A stretch of 64,000 bases of DNA from positions 124,001 to 188,000 of the forward strand of contig JBGAJM010000005.1 in the NCBI GenBank assembly GCA_044224925.1. Direction: 5' to 3'. This DNA comes from Kapaibacterium sp044224925. Lineage in GTDB: Bacteria > Bacteroidota > Ignavibacteria > Kapaibacteriales > Kapaibacteriaceae. The notes under the pieces are model-generated. The model saw only the letters and a program-made list of their open reading frames with translations, did not search any database and was not told the DNA's origin. This document shows, one piece after another, positions 54,494-63,200 of this stretch. Positions within the stretch are counted from its first letter, which is position 1. Each line of letters begins with the position of its first letter. The position numbers were made by a program, and so were the translations under genes.

Positions 54494-54620
54494 CGTTCGG
54501 TAGCGTGTGTGTGTTACATCTGCCGAACGTACTTGCAGTCAGGCGACCGGAACGCGCCTGACCGCGAGAAACCCTCAATGATGGAGCCCCGACGCACTTG
54601 TGTGTTGGGGCTCTTTCTGT
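54494..54620 (+). ncRNA. Putative structured RNA with two hairpins and a terminator
   Basis: In the 232-base gap between two minus-strand genes, the plus strand has a 10-bp stem (54494-54503 with 54520-54529, one G-T), an 8-bp perfect stem (GTCAGGCG 54538-54545 with CGCCTGAC 54555-54562, loop ACCGGAACG), and a GC-rich stem followed by U-rich sequence. Three consecutive stems ending in an intrinsic terminator resemble a small RNA or a leader. It does not fit SRP RNA or tmRNA. No promoter recognised. Direction is inferred from the U-tract. Confidence 0.45.
54584..54620 (+). terminator. Intrinsic terminator
   Basis: GAGCCCC (54584-54590) pairs perfectly with GGGGCTC (54607-54613), 16-base loop, followed by TTTCTGTTTT. 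The tail is on the plus strand; the minus strand has no U-tract after the stem. Confidence 0.8.
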
Positions 54621-54637
54621 TTTGGGGTCGCGAGCTC

Positions 54638-56524
54638 TCAAAAGTAGGAGCGCCAATCGAACACGCCTCGAATACCGAGGTAGTAGATGGTGTCGAAGGT
54701 TGGGGTTGTCATGGTGGCAGGGCTGATCGTGTGGATCACGGTTGGAATGTCCGCTCCGGCCGTGAACTGGATCGTCAGGCTCGAACTTTGGTCGAGCGAA
54801 AACGAACGAAATGGTCGATACTCGAGGAACGGCAGTTCGATCTGGATCGACCGGAACGAGACCACGCCGATCTCGAGATCTCCTTGGGCGTTCGGAGTTG
54901 CCACAAAGGCACGATCCTCCTCGTCGCCATATCCGAAGAACGAGACACCCACTTCCCGTCCGAGCATGAACTGGAACCGCCCGAACGACGTGGCCATGCC
55001 GGTCTGCCATGGAATCAGGCCACCATTGCCAGCGATCACGGCCATGGCCGTATAGGCATCAGGGTCGAAGAGGGCCAGAGGGGCGGCAAGGATCAGGTCG
55101 CCCGGGATCAGCCAGAACGGCATACGGATCCGACCGGTGAAGGCATTGCGGGCGGGGATGGCCGACGTGAGCCCGCCGCCGAGATTCTTATCGTCGCCGT
55201 CGTAGAACGACATTGAACTATGGGCGTCCTGTCGGAATCCTACGTCAAGAAACGCCAGCCCGTCGCCAGCCTCGTTCATCACACCTTCCAGCCCTAAGCC
55301 GAAGCGTAGCGCTACTCCAAGTCCGCCCACGGAGCCCGGTCTTGTCTGCAGATCCTGAAAGCCTGCATTCACGCCATAGACCGTTGCAGCCGGTGCGAGA
55401 CCGATGAATGGACCGAGTTCTGCACGAAAGCGAGGCAAGGAGCCAAGGCCATCACGGAGTCCGGGGACCGGCAAGGGCTTATAGACCTCCACGATCTCCT
55501 TCGTGATGGAGCGTTCGTGCGACACCGCCGGCATGACGTTGTTCACACAGACATCGAAGGCATCGGGAGCTGGTGTGGTGCCGGTCAATGTCGAGGCGAT
55601 CGGTAAACTCCCTTGCGCCGCTTCCATGAGTTGCGTCAAGCTCAACGAGACAGCCTCGGCGGCACGTCGAACATCTTCGTCACGCATGTAGGCATCACCG
55701 CTGAGCACGATCCTTCGACCGTCCCACCGCACCGTCTCCATCCCATGTTCGCAGTAGTAGTCGTGCGTTCCTTTGCGTAACGAAGCATTGCCCCACGTGC
55801 CGACCACATGTCCGGATGAATAGCAGTCCTCAAGGAAATGCAATGCGAAGGCCTCGTCGGCAAGCATGGCAAGGATGAGCGCCTGTCGCGTGGAATCGGG
55901 CATCGATGGCACATCATGCAATTGGTCGGCCTTTGCCAGTGCGCTCATGTGGTAATACGAGTAAGCGCCGATGGCGTTGAGGTCTGTGGACTCTTTGATG
56001 CTCTTCGCACCATACTCGGCGGCGGTCTCCGCCTCGCTTGTGCGAGGGAGCATGAAGTGCACATTGTTCGAGCCTGCCCGTGTTGCATACTCGGGGTCGG
56101 CACGCTGCAGTCGGATGTCTGAATCGCGCAGCGCGTTCACGCGCTCATCACGTCGAGTTGCCGCCGCAAGGTTCGTCTTCAAGTCGTCGGCGATCTTCGA
56201 CACGTCGATGATCCAGCTTGACGTGAGCACCGTCGAGATCATGCCCCGCGGAGAGCACGAATGGTCGCCCGAGATCCCGGACCACGCAGCAAAGTCAATG
56301 GCCGATCGCTGCGACCCCTGCGTCGTGTCGACCACCGGCACCGTCAACCGTCCTTCGTAACCACGTCTGGCCTCGGCCCACAACGCATCCAGCACCATGC
56401 GATGCTTCGGCTCCAGATTCAATACGGCCCGCACAGCAATGTCGCGGTGCTCAGGATACACCCAGGCAAACGTGGATGAGATGAACAACACCTGACAGAG
56501 AGCGAAGGCAAGGGCAGTACGCAT
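54638..56524 (-). CDS. Secreted zinc-phospholipase C/S1-P1-like domain fused to a C-terminal beta domain
   Basis: 628 residues. Signal peptide MRTALAFALCQVLFISSTFA leaves a mature N-terminal Trp (WVYPEHRDIAV), as in zinc-dependent phospholipase C, where that Trp binds zinc. DHSC (about residue 88) and HFLEDCYSSGH (His229-x3-Asp233-x5-His239) supply the HxxxDx5H signature of the PLC/S1-P1 nuclease superfamily. The region after about 360 (ELGPFIGLAPAATVYGVNAGFQDL to the C-terminal FDWRSYF) looks like a transmembrane barrel. An enzyme tethered to its own outer-membrane barrel is the best reading; lipid versus nucleic-acid substrate is open. Confidence 0.72.
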   Translation of the reverse strand: MRTALAFALCQVLFISSTFAWVYPEHRDIAVRAVLNLEPKHRMVLDALWAEARRGYEGRLTVPVVDTTQGSQRSAIDFAAWSGISGDHSCSPRGMISTVLTSSWIIDVSKIADDLKTNLAAATRRDERVNALRDSDIRLQRADPEYATRAGSNNVHFMLPRTSEAETAAEYGAKSIKESTDLNAIGAYSYYHMSALAKADQLHDVPSMPDSTRQALILAMLADEAFALHFLEDCYSSGHVVGTWGNASLRKGTHDYYCEHGMETVRWDGRRIVLSGDAYMRDEDVRRAAEAVSLSLTQLMEAAQGSLPIASTLTGTTPAPDAFDVCVNNVMPAVSHERSITKEIVEVYKPLPVPGLRDGLGSLPRFRAELGPFIGLAPAATVYGVNAGFQDLQTRPGSVGGLGVALRFGLGLEGVMNEAGDGLAFLDVGFRQDAHSSMSFYDGDDKNLGGGLTSAIPARNAFTGRIRMPFWLIPGDLILAAPLALFDPDAYTAMAVIAGNGGLIPWQTGMATSFGRFQFMLGREVGVSFFGYGDEEDRAFVATPNAQGDLEIGVVSFRSIQIELPFLEYRPFRSFSLDQSSSLTIQFTAGADIPTVIHTISPATMTTPTFDTIYYLGIRGVFDWRSYF

Positions 56525-56551
56525 GGAATGACGGCGAAGAGATCGGAAGAC

Positions 56552-56634
56552 GAATCAAGAATCAAAGATCAAGGACCAAGAATACAGAATTGCATGAACA
56601 TGAGAACTCGTCACTTGTCACTTGTCACTCGTAA
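56552..56634. repeat. Heptamer-like repeats in a divergent promoter region
   Basis: 56552-56585 repeats AATCAAG-type units (AATCAAG, AATCAAAG, ATCAAGG, ACCAAG), and 56610-56634 repeats TCACTTG-type units. Read on the minus strand the first block is 28 bases upstream of ATG 56524, the same distance as the similar block before czcA. Both flank divergently transcribed genes here. Confidence 0.7.
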
Positions 56635-56644
56635 CTTACTCGCT

Positions 56645-57637
56645 ATGGATGCAACTCGTCGAACTCTCGTTTCGGGGATCGTGGTCACAGCGAGTGCTGC
56701 TGCCTTGGCCCCTTCACAAACTGCTGCCATGTTCATGGACCCAATGCCTAGCCCTCTCGCCGTGCCGCCTTCAACCATCATCTCGACGTGGGACCATGGC
56801 ATGCCGGCCAACGTGGCCGCCATGGCCGCGCTGGAGCGGGGTGGTTCTGCATTGGATGCAGCCGAGCAGGGTGTGATGGTGGTGGAGGCCGACCCGAAGA
56901 ATCTCTCGGTGGGGCTTGGCGGATTGCCGGACCGAGATGGCATCGTGACGTTAGATGCCTGCATCATGGATGGCGATGGAAGGGCCGGCTCTGTGTGCTT
57001 CGTGCAGGGCATTGAACATCCGGTCTCCGTTGCACGCATGGTGATGGAACGCACACCACATGTGATGCTGGCAGGTGCGGGTGCAGAGCGATTCGCGCGC
57101 GAGCAGGGCGTTCACCAGCGTGCGAATGCGCTGAGCGATCAAGCACGGACGGCGTGGGAGGAATGGAAGAAGACGAGTCACTATGCACCCGTCATCAACA
57201 TCGAGAATCACGACACGATCGGACTGCTCGTTCGCAAGGGCGATGGATCGATGGCAGGATCGTGTACGACAAGCGGACTTGCCTATAAGGTGCACGGACG
57301 TGTTGGCGACTCGCCGATCATCGGTGCCGGTCTATACGTCGATGGAGAGGTCGGTTGTGCGACGTGCACAGGATTGGGCGAGACCGTGTTGCGGACGCTT
57401 GCATCGTTCCTTGCTGTGGAACGCATGCGTATGGGTGATTCACCGCAGAAGGCTTGCGAGGAAGCGATCGCACGTCTCATCCATAAGCATCCGAAGCTTG
57501 CTTCGTATCAGGTTGGGATCCTCGCGTTGGATGCAACAGGACGTCATGGAGCGCACGCCGTTACAAAGGGCTTTACGTATGCCCTTTCAACGAATGGTGC
57601 TCATGCGATGCACACGGCATCGCATGCCTTGGAATGA
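56645..57637 (+). CDS. N4-(beta-N-acetylglucosaminyl)-L-asparaginase/isoaspartyl-peptidase family protein
   Basis: 330 residues from ATG 56645. N-terminal nucleophile hydrolase of the glycosylasparaginase family. The autoprocessing nucleophile is Thr191 in ENHDTIGLLV. Other family blocks: LDAAEQGVMVVEADP, SVGLGGLPDRDGIVTLDA and the glycine-rich GLGETVLRTLASF. The N-terminus (ATRRTLVSGIVVTASAAALA) is Tat-like with twin Arg, so export folded to the periplasm is likely. Starts further upstream run through the repeat block and are rejected. Converges with the desaturase gene, 4 bases apart. Confidence 0.88.
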   Translation: MDATRRTLVSGIVVTASAAALAPSQTAAMFMDPMPSPLAVPPSTIISTWDHGMPANVAAMAALERGGSALDAAEQGVMVVEADPKNLSVGLGGLPDRDGIVTLDACIMDGDGRAGSVCFVQGIEHPVSVARMVMERTPHVMLAGAGAERFAREQGVHQRANALSDQARTAWEEWKKTSHYAPVINIENHDTIGLLVRKGDGSMAGSCTTSGLAYKVHGRVGDSPIIGAGLYVDGEVGCATCTGLGETVLRTLASFLAVERMRMGDSPQKACEEAIARLIHKHPKLASYQVGILALDATGRHGAHAVTKGFTYALSTNGAHAMHTASHALE

Positions 57638-57641
57638 GGAC

Positions 57642-58523
57642 CTAGTGCTGGACGCTTGCTTCTTGCTGATGCGCAATGCGATCGAGACGCATGGAGTGCG
57701 TGCGGAACTTCGGGAAGATTGCACCAAGGAAGTACACTCGGAAGATGTACCACCAGAAGCTCCGTTCGTTCAGTGACGGATCGATCTTGTCGGCAATGGC
57801 CGCATGCAACTCAGGTGCCTTGCTCCAATGCGTGCCCGACTTGTCGTGGTGAATCGTATGATAGCCATTATTGAACAGCATCACATTCAGAAAGCCGGTG
57901 AAGTTGCGCGAGTGGTTGACCGGTGATTCTTCGTCGGCATGGACGTGCTGCACATAGTTGAAGACGAGCACGGAGAACAGACCGAATTGCTGCGGGATGA
58001 TGACGAAGAGAATTGCCTTCTTCCAATCGATGAAGAGAGCGATGCCGATCCAGAGCGCAAGGGCAACGTATTGGAAGGCGGAAAGCCAGAACTTCTTCCG
58101 GTCAGTGGCCCACAACTGCTTCAAGTAGTCGCGGATCGGCTTTTGCTGATAGTATGAGCTCATTGTCGGATAGAACAACAGCATCAGCAAATGGTTGTTC
58201 TCCGTGAGTCGATACGTGATCGTGTAGTCGCCCTCTTTGTTGTTCAGGGCATGGTGGTTCTTGTTGTGGGTCGGGATCCATGCAAACGCGGGGAAGCCGT
58301 AGAACACCGTCAACCAATAATCCGTGAGCGAGTTGAGTGTGCTATTGCGGAAGATGGGAAGGTGGTTGTGGTTGTGGGCGATCACCGTGACGGCAACCGA
58401 CAGGAACAGATAGACGGGGTAGAGCCAGAAATTGAACGTCGGAAGATTCCACAACAGGAAGAACATCCCGGTGGTGACGGCCATGTAGGCAAGTGTTCGT
58501 CGATCAGCTTTATAGCGAAGCAT
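57642..58523 (-). CDS. Membrane fatty-acid desaturase family protein
   Basis: 293 residues from ATG 58523. Four-plus membrane helices and the three histidine boxes of di-iron desaturases: HNHNH (about residue 50), HNKNHH (about 86) and HTIHH (about 235). It should introduce a double bond into acyl chains or a related lipid. Upstream, TATCTTTG at 58552-58559 gives a 28-base leader. The longer frame to 58784 runs into the divergent gene and is not used. Confidence 0.85.
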   Translation of the reverse strand: MLRYKADRRTLAYMAVTTGMFFLLWNLPTFNFWLYPVYLFLSVAVTVIAHNHNHLPIFRNSTLNSLTDYWLTVFYGFPAFAWIPTHNKNHHALNNKEGDYTITYRLTENNHLLMLLFYPTMSSYYQQKPIRDYLKQLWATDRKKFWLSAFQYVALALWIGIALFIDWKKAILFVIIPQQFGLFSVLVFNYVQHVHADEESPVNHSRNFTGFLNVMLFNNGYHTIHHDKSGTHWSKAPELHAAIADKIDPSLNERSFWWYIFRVYFLGAIFPKFRTHSMRLDRIAHQQEASVQH

Positions 58524-58551
58524 GTGGTCTGCAAGGAATGATGGAATGGAC

Positions 58552-58559
58552 CAAAGATA
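58552..58559 (-). promoter_or_regulatory. -7 promoter element of the desaturase gene (TATCTTTG)
   Basis: An exact TAnnTTTG match on the minus strand, 28 bases before ATG 58523. It is identical in sequence to the element before the metal-efflux operon. Confidence 0.5.
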
Positions 58560-58620
58560 CGGTATTCTTGTGCTTTGGGGAGGGTCGGCCCTGCCCATTT
58601 TCCACGTACGAAGTGTAGTG

Positions 58621-59109
58621 ATGATGGAAACGGAGTTCGAATTCACAACAACGGTGGTCGGATACAACGGCACGTATCGCACGGCCATGATCGTGGTCCC
58701 GGAGCACGTCGTCCGGACGCTGCCCAAACAGACACGGATCCGTACCGAAGGCACCATGAACGGAGCGCCGTTCGCGCTGGCCATCCTCCGCCAAAAGACC
58801 GGAGAGCGCTACTTCGTGGTGAGCGCGGCCCTTCGGAAGGCGGCAAGGGTCAAGGATGGTGAGCCGGTGCATGTGAAGTTCCATTGCGTGGATGTCGATC
58901 GCCTGGTGCTCCCGGAGGAACTGCAGGCCTTGTTGGACGTCGACCCCGAAATGCAAGCCGTCTGGTCCACCTTTACGGTGGGCCGACAACGTGGACTCGC
59001 TCATTATGTGTCGAGCGCCAAGAGTCAGGACGTGCGGATCCGCCGCGCCCTTGAACTCATGCGCAAGGCCATGAACAACGAGCTAGAATTCCAACGTAGA
59101 ACGAAGTGA
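58621..59109 (+). CDS. DUF1905/YdeI (OmpD-associated) family protein
   Basis: 162 residues; ATG codons at 58621 and 58624 are both possible. N-terminal DUF1905-like beta fold (about 1-90: VVGYNGTYRTAMIVVPEHV, RTEGTMNGAPFALAILRQKTGERYFVVSAALRKAARVKDGE). The C-terminal YdeI/bacteriocin-protection-like helix pair has RGLAHYVSSAKSQDVRIRRALELM. Cytoplasmic, function poorly known. Divergent from the desaturase gene and convergent with the next one. Confidence 0.85.
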   Translation: MMETEFEFTTTVVGYNGTYRTAMIVVPEHVVRTLPKQTRIRTEGTMNGAPFALAILRQKTGERYFVVSAALRKAARVKDGEPVHVKFHCVDVDRLVLPEELQALLDVDPEMQAVWSTFTVGRQRGLAHYVSSAKSQDVRIRRALELMRKAMNNELEFQRRTK

Positions 59110-59134
59110 TATCGTTCCCGTTCGCACAGCACGC

Positions 59135-59653
59135 TTACCAGACGAATCGCTCCACCGCCATGATGGCCACACAGACGGCAAGCATCACCGTGGCCACCAT
59201 ACCACGCGTGCGCATCTGTGCACGTGTGGCCGCGAGTTGGGTCAAGTGTGTTTCACTGGGCAGGCCGCCCGAAGCGGCGATCGCTGCACCGATGGTTCCC
59301 ATGCGTTGCGCAAGGGGTCGGATCATCAAGAGTCCGTAGACGAAGACGGACAGACCAAGGATCGACCCGGTAAGGAGGAACTGTCCGTGGAACGATCCAA
59401 CGAAGACGGGGTCGAATTCACTGCTCACGATCCACAAGAGCCACATACCCGAAAGGATGGCGAGTACCGGGGCAATGGTCATCACGGTGATGAGTTTCGT
59501 CTTTCCCGCAAGGGCCTGCATGAAGGTGCCGCCGGCCGGACCCGCGGCGCGACCTGCCGGTTCGATGAAGAGGGCAAGTGAGAAGGTCCATCCCGCCCAC
59601 AACACACCACAGAGGATATGGATGAGACGTAGCACAATGAGAAGCGTGTCCAT
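59135..59653 (-). CDS. Small integral membrane protein (CopD/DUF2269-like)
   Basis: 172 residues with four membrane helices (LRLIHILCGVLWAGWTFSLALF, VMTIAPVLAILSGMWLLWI, FLLTGSILGLSVFVYGLLMI, MVATVMLAVCVAIMAVERFVW). The N-terminal His in LRLIHIL and overall pattern resemble the CopD/DUF2269 group; role unknown. The 90-base gap to the divergent gene at 59744 is AT-rich and likely holds both promoters. Confidence 0.72.
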   Translation of the reverse strand: MDTLLIVLRLIHILCGVLWAGWTFSLALFIEPAGRAAGPAGGTFMQALAGKTKLITVMTIAPVLAILSGMWLLWIVSSEFDPVFVGSFHGQFLLTGSILGLSVFVYGLLMIRPLAQRMGTIGAAIAASGGLPSETHLTQLAATRAQMRTRGMVATVMLAVCVAIMAVERFVW

Positions 59654-59743
59654 ACTATTCCATCGGATAATTAATGTTCAACCCCTGTTCTGCGAAAATC
59701 AGATATTTGCTGAAGTCGTCAAACAGTCACCGAAAAAGACCCA

Positions 59744-62299
59744 ATGAAGTTCACCCTTGCCGCCCTTGCCCTTCTCGTCCTAGCCTCGTTGCCAACGTCT
59801 GCGCAGTCCGTCTGGGAACTGCAGAATCCGAAGCCCACTGGAAATATGTTCACCGTATCGCAATTCCTGGACCCATTGGTGGGAATGGTTGCCGGACAGT
59901 ATGGCACGGTGATGGCCACCACCGATGGCGGGACGACCTGGAGGACGCAAGACGCTGGGACGTTCCGCGACATCAACGCGATGTACTTCTCCGATCCGCA
60001 GTTCGGTTGGCTGGTGGGTGATAGTGGCGTTGTGCGGAGAACGACGAATGGCGGGAATGCATGGACGACCGTGATCGTGCCGTCGACGCAACCTTTGCGT
60101 GATGTGCAGTTCGTCACCAAACAACGCGGATGGATCGTTGGCGATTCGGGTCTTATCCTGAAGACCACTGATGGGGGCACGACGTGGTCGCGGCAAACGA
60201 ACGGTGCGACCGACGCGATCAAGGACGCACATTTTCTGAATGCCGACATCGGTTTTCTCGCGACGGATGCATTGAAGATCTACAAGACGATCGACGGCGG
60301 AGCAACATGGACGTCCTCTACATCACCACTCACACAGATCACGAAGATCTTCTTCATCGATGCCATGACGGGATGGATGATCGGTCCGGCCTCTGCAACG
60401 GCCTACACCCTTGATGGTGGCGTTACGTGGACGCCTGTTGCTGCAAGTACGAACAGTATCCGTCTGCTTGGCATGGGATTCCTGGATGCACGCACGGGAT
60501 GGATCGTCGGCGAGGGACATACGATCCTTCGCTCACGTGATGGCGGAGCCAGCTGGCAAGTGCAATCGGCAACAGGATCGGTTGCACTGACGTCCGTGAG
60601 TGTGATCGACGGATCGAATATGTGGGTGTTCGGCGATGCCGGCAGGATGGAACGGTCGACGAATCAAGGGAAGAACTGGACGGTGCGGTCGAGTGGCAAC
60701 ACACAGCCCCTGACATCATGTGCCTTCACGTCCACGGACAATGGATATGTGGTAGGGTGGAATGGCACGATGCTGCGCACAACGAATGGTGGTCTCGCTT
60801 GGGATTCCGTGGAAACGTTCACGACAAATCATCTGGCCGATATTCAGTTCAGTGATGGGGTCACGGGTTGGGTGGCAGGAAGTTCCGGTCTCGTGATGAA
60901 CACGACGAATGGCGGGACCACTTGGAGAAAGCAGCTCGTTGGAACGACGAAGAACCTCTACGGGATCTTCATGCTGTCGAGTGCACAAGGTTGGGCGGTC
61001 GGTGCCAGTGGGACCATCTTCAAAACGCGCGATGCCGGCACCACGTGGATCCAGCAAGCGGCAGATTCCAGTCGTGACCTGAACGACGTGGCCTTCCTCG
61101 ATGAGAACGTCGGCGTTGCCGTTGGCATGGGCGGCATGATCCTCAGAACCGTCACGGGCGGTGAGACATGGTCCGCCATCCAAGTTGATTCCACGCTGCA
61201 CTACTTCGACATTCAGTTTGTAGACGACCGCATAGGATATATCTCGACAAGCGGCTCGAGCATCTTGAAGACAACGGATGCCGGCGCAACTTGGACCACG
61301 TTGAATGTCGCTCCGGGAGCGGCGTTCACGAAGCTGTTCTTCGTCGATGCTCAGCACGGATGGCTTGCCGGAATGAATGGCGAACTCTATCGCACGGAGA
61401 ATGGCGGAGCATCGTGGTCGGTGGAACGTACCGTCACGAACAAGGCCATTGCTTCGGTGCGCTTCCTTGATCTGCAACATGGATATGCCGTTGGCGGACT
61501 GGGCATCATCATGCGCACAAAGGTGGACAGTACCGTGGTGCTCCCTCCCGTCCTGACCGCCCTTACACCGAACGTGAGCATCTGTTTCGGAAAGGACACG
61601 TTGTTGGCCGTTCGTGCATCAGGTGGCAAGCCGCCATACACCTACTATTGGAAGCGCAAGGACAACACACCGTTCCTTCCAACAGAGAAGCTCTCCGGTG
61701 GTGGACCCAATGATTCGACCATGCGTTTCAGTCCGTCAAAACTCTCCGACATCGTTGTCGAGGTCACCGATGCGAACACGCTGCGTGATACCGTCACGAT
61801 GCGCGTCACACCGAATGCTCTTCCGTCGATCACGATCGCCGAGAATCCGGCGGGAACACTGGTGGCACAGACCAACGTGACGTCGCCTGCCTTTGTGTGG
61901 TATGAGTTCACGACGGACTGGACCGTGATCCCGGGCGTGACAACACAGAAGTATACACCTGGCAAGAACGGACGCTATGCGGTGGAGATCACCAACACAA
62001 GAACCTCCTGCATGAGTCGTGCCGAGTATACGCTCACGACCGTGAGCGTCGACGACGAACAAACCACGCATGGCCTGCAGGTCTATCCGAACCCTGCTTC
62101 CGATGGTGTTACCATCTCTGTTCCGGATACTGATGCCATGATCGAACTCGTGGATGCCCGCGGTTTGGTGGTCGCACGAGCTACGTCGAACGCCACACCA
62201 CTCACGTTCTCGACATCGACGTTGGCTTCGGGTGTCTACTACGTGACCGTCCGATCGACAACGTCGACACAGACGGTCACACTTACGATCATTCGATAG
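59744..62299 (+). CDS. T9SS-exported YCF48/BNR-repeat propeller protein
   Basis: 851 residues. Signal peptide MKFTLAALALLVLASLPTSAQ, then 13 copies of a TTDGGTTW-like motif at about 40-45-residue spacing (residues 60-590), consistent with two beta-propellers of the YCF48/photosystem-II-stability or BNR/sortilin type. An Ig/PKD-like module follows (about 605-700), an Ig-like spacer, and a T9SS type A sorting domain (VYPNPASDGVTISVPD to the end). Exported and probably surface-bound; ligand unknown. Confidence 0.88.
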   Translation: MKFTLAALALLVLASLPTSAQSVWELQNPKPTGNMFTVSQFLDPLVGMVAGQYGTVMATTDGGTTWRTQDAGTFRDINAMYFSDPQFGWLVGDSGVVRRTTNGGNAWTTVIVPSTQPLRDVQFVTKQRGWIVGDSGLILKTTDGGTTWSRQTNGATDAIKDAHFLNADIGFLATDALKIYKTIDGGATWTSSTSPLTQITKIFFIDAMTGWMIGPASATAYTLDGGVTWTPVAASTNSIRLLGMGFLDARTGWIVGEGHTILRSRDGGASWQVQSATGSVALTSVSVIDGSNMWVFGDAGRMERSTNQGKNWTVRSSGNTQPLTSCAFTSTDNGYVVGWNGTMLRTTNGGLAWDSVETFTTNHLADIQFSDGVTGWVAGSSGLVMNTTNGGTTWRKQLVGTTKNLYGIFMLSSAQGWAVGASGTIFKTRDAGTTWIQQAADSSRDLNDVAFLDENVGVAVGMGGMILRTVTGGETWSAIQVDSTLHYFDIQFVDDRIGYISTSGSSILKTTDAGATWTTLNVAPGAAFTKLFFVDAQHGWLAGMNGELYRTENGGASWSVERTVTNKAIASVRFLDLQHGYAVGGLGIIMRTKVDSTVVLPPVLTALTPNVSICFGKDTLLAVRASGGKPPYTYYWKRKDNTPFLPTEKLSGGGPNDSTMRFSPSKLSDIVVEVTDANTLRDTVTMRVTPNALPSITIAENPAGTLVAQTNVTSPAFVWYEFTTDWTVIPGVTTQKYTPGKNGRYAVEITNTRTSCMSRAEYTLTTVSVDDEQTTHGLQVYPNPASDGVTISVPDTDAMIELVDARGLVVARATSNATPLTFSTSTLASGVYYVTVRSTTSTQTVTLTIIR

Positions 62300-62304
62300 G
62301 GCGG

Positions 62305-63072
62305 TCAGAGGGTCGGCGGGAAGATGCCCATCACGAACTTCTTGCCGTTCTTCATTGCGATGCGCACACCAACGAGTCCGAACTTGTGGTTGCCCACATA
62401 CGTGATGTGGTCAATGAACGGATCATCCTTGCGTTCTTCCACCTTGCTCACCTTGAGCAGCCAGAATCCTACGGGGTAGTCGTCGGTGGTGGACTTGGAC
62501 GTGATGGTTCGCGTGATATGAATTCCTTCCTTGTCCGTGAATTCATACTTCGCTCCCACACCGTCGCCATACTTCATCACGGTGAACGGCTTGGTGAGGT
62601 CGCCACGTGAGTTGATGAACTCTTGAAGTCCTTCAGAAGTGTTCTTGCTGAGGAATGTACCACGCACCTTGATGGCGTTCTTGTCGGTTGTATCGATCGT
62701 GGCGCCGTACTTCTCAAGGTACTTGTCTAGCACGGTCAGCTTGGTGCTCAATGGCAACGAGCTGGTGCCAAGTAAGGAGTCCGCATAGGCCAGCGCAGCT
62801 TGGTCGAACGTGAACTGATAGTTCGTGGTCACGATGCCGTTGTCATTCTTGGAGATCCAGATCGAGTCCTTCACGTTGTCCAGTGCGGGGATCGAACTCC
62901 CATCGTCACTGGCAAAGTAGGAGGGGAACGTGTTCCCCACCTTGGTGAGCTCAAGGTTCGGGTTCCCACCCATGTCGTTCGGACCGGGCTCGTCCTTTGT
63001 GAAGAGATCGCATCCGCTCAGAATGAGTGCAAGGGCGGTGAAGGTGGCAAGGAAGCAAGGGAAGCGTTTCAT
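62305..63072 (-). CDS. Lipoprotein of unknown function
   Basis: 255 residues. Lipobox ILSGCDLF (Cys21) after a clean signal, then a Gly/Asn linker and a domain of mixed alpha/beta character with Lys/Asp-rich strands. No family recognised. Convergent with the propeller gene, 5 bases apart, and divergent from the metalloprotease gene; the 128-base gap at 63073-63200 holds an imperfect short hairpin but no clear promoter. Confidence 0.75.
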   Translation of the reverse strand: MKRFPCFLATFTALALILSGCDLFTKDEPGPNDMGGNPNLELTKVGNTFPSYFASDDGSSIPALDNVKDSIWISKNDNGIVTTNYQFTFDQAALAYADSLLGTSSLPLSTKLTVLDKYLEKYGATIDTTDKNAIKVRGTFLSKNTSEGLQEFINSRGDLTKPFTVMKYGDGVGAKYEFTDKEGIHITRTITSKSTTDDYPVGFWLLKVSKVEERKDDPFIDHITYVGNHKFGLVGVRIAMKNGKKFVMGIFPPTL

Positions 63073-63200
63073 GATGACCTCAGTAGCGTTGATCCACTAG
63101 CAACGTACCGGAGCGGAGTTACCTCGACAATGATGTTTGTCATGTCCGACAGGTAAATTACAGGGCGTCCTTCCGAACAACATCCCACTGGGTATCACGC

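Noticed and set aside
54494..54620. SRP RNA (4.5S) or tmRNA
   Set aside because: A GGAA occurs in the second loop, but the asymmetric internal loop and flanking consensus of SRP RNA are missing, and there is no tRNA-like end.
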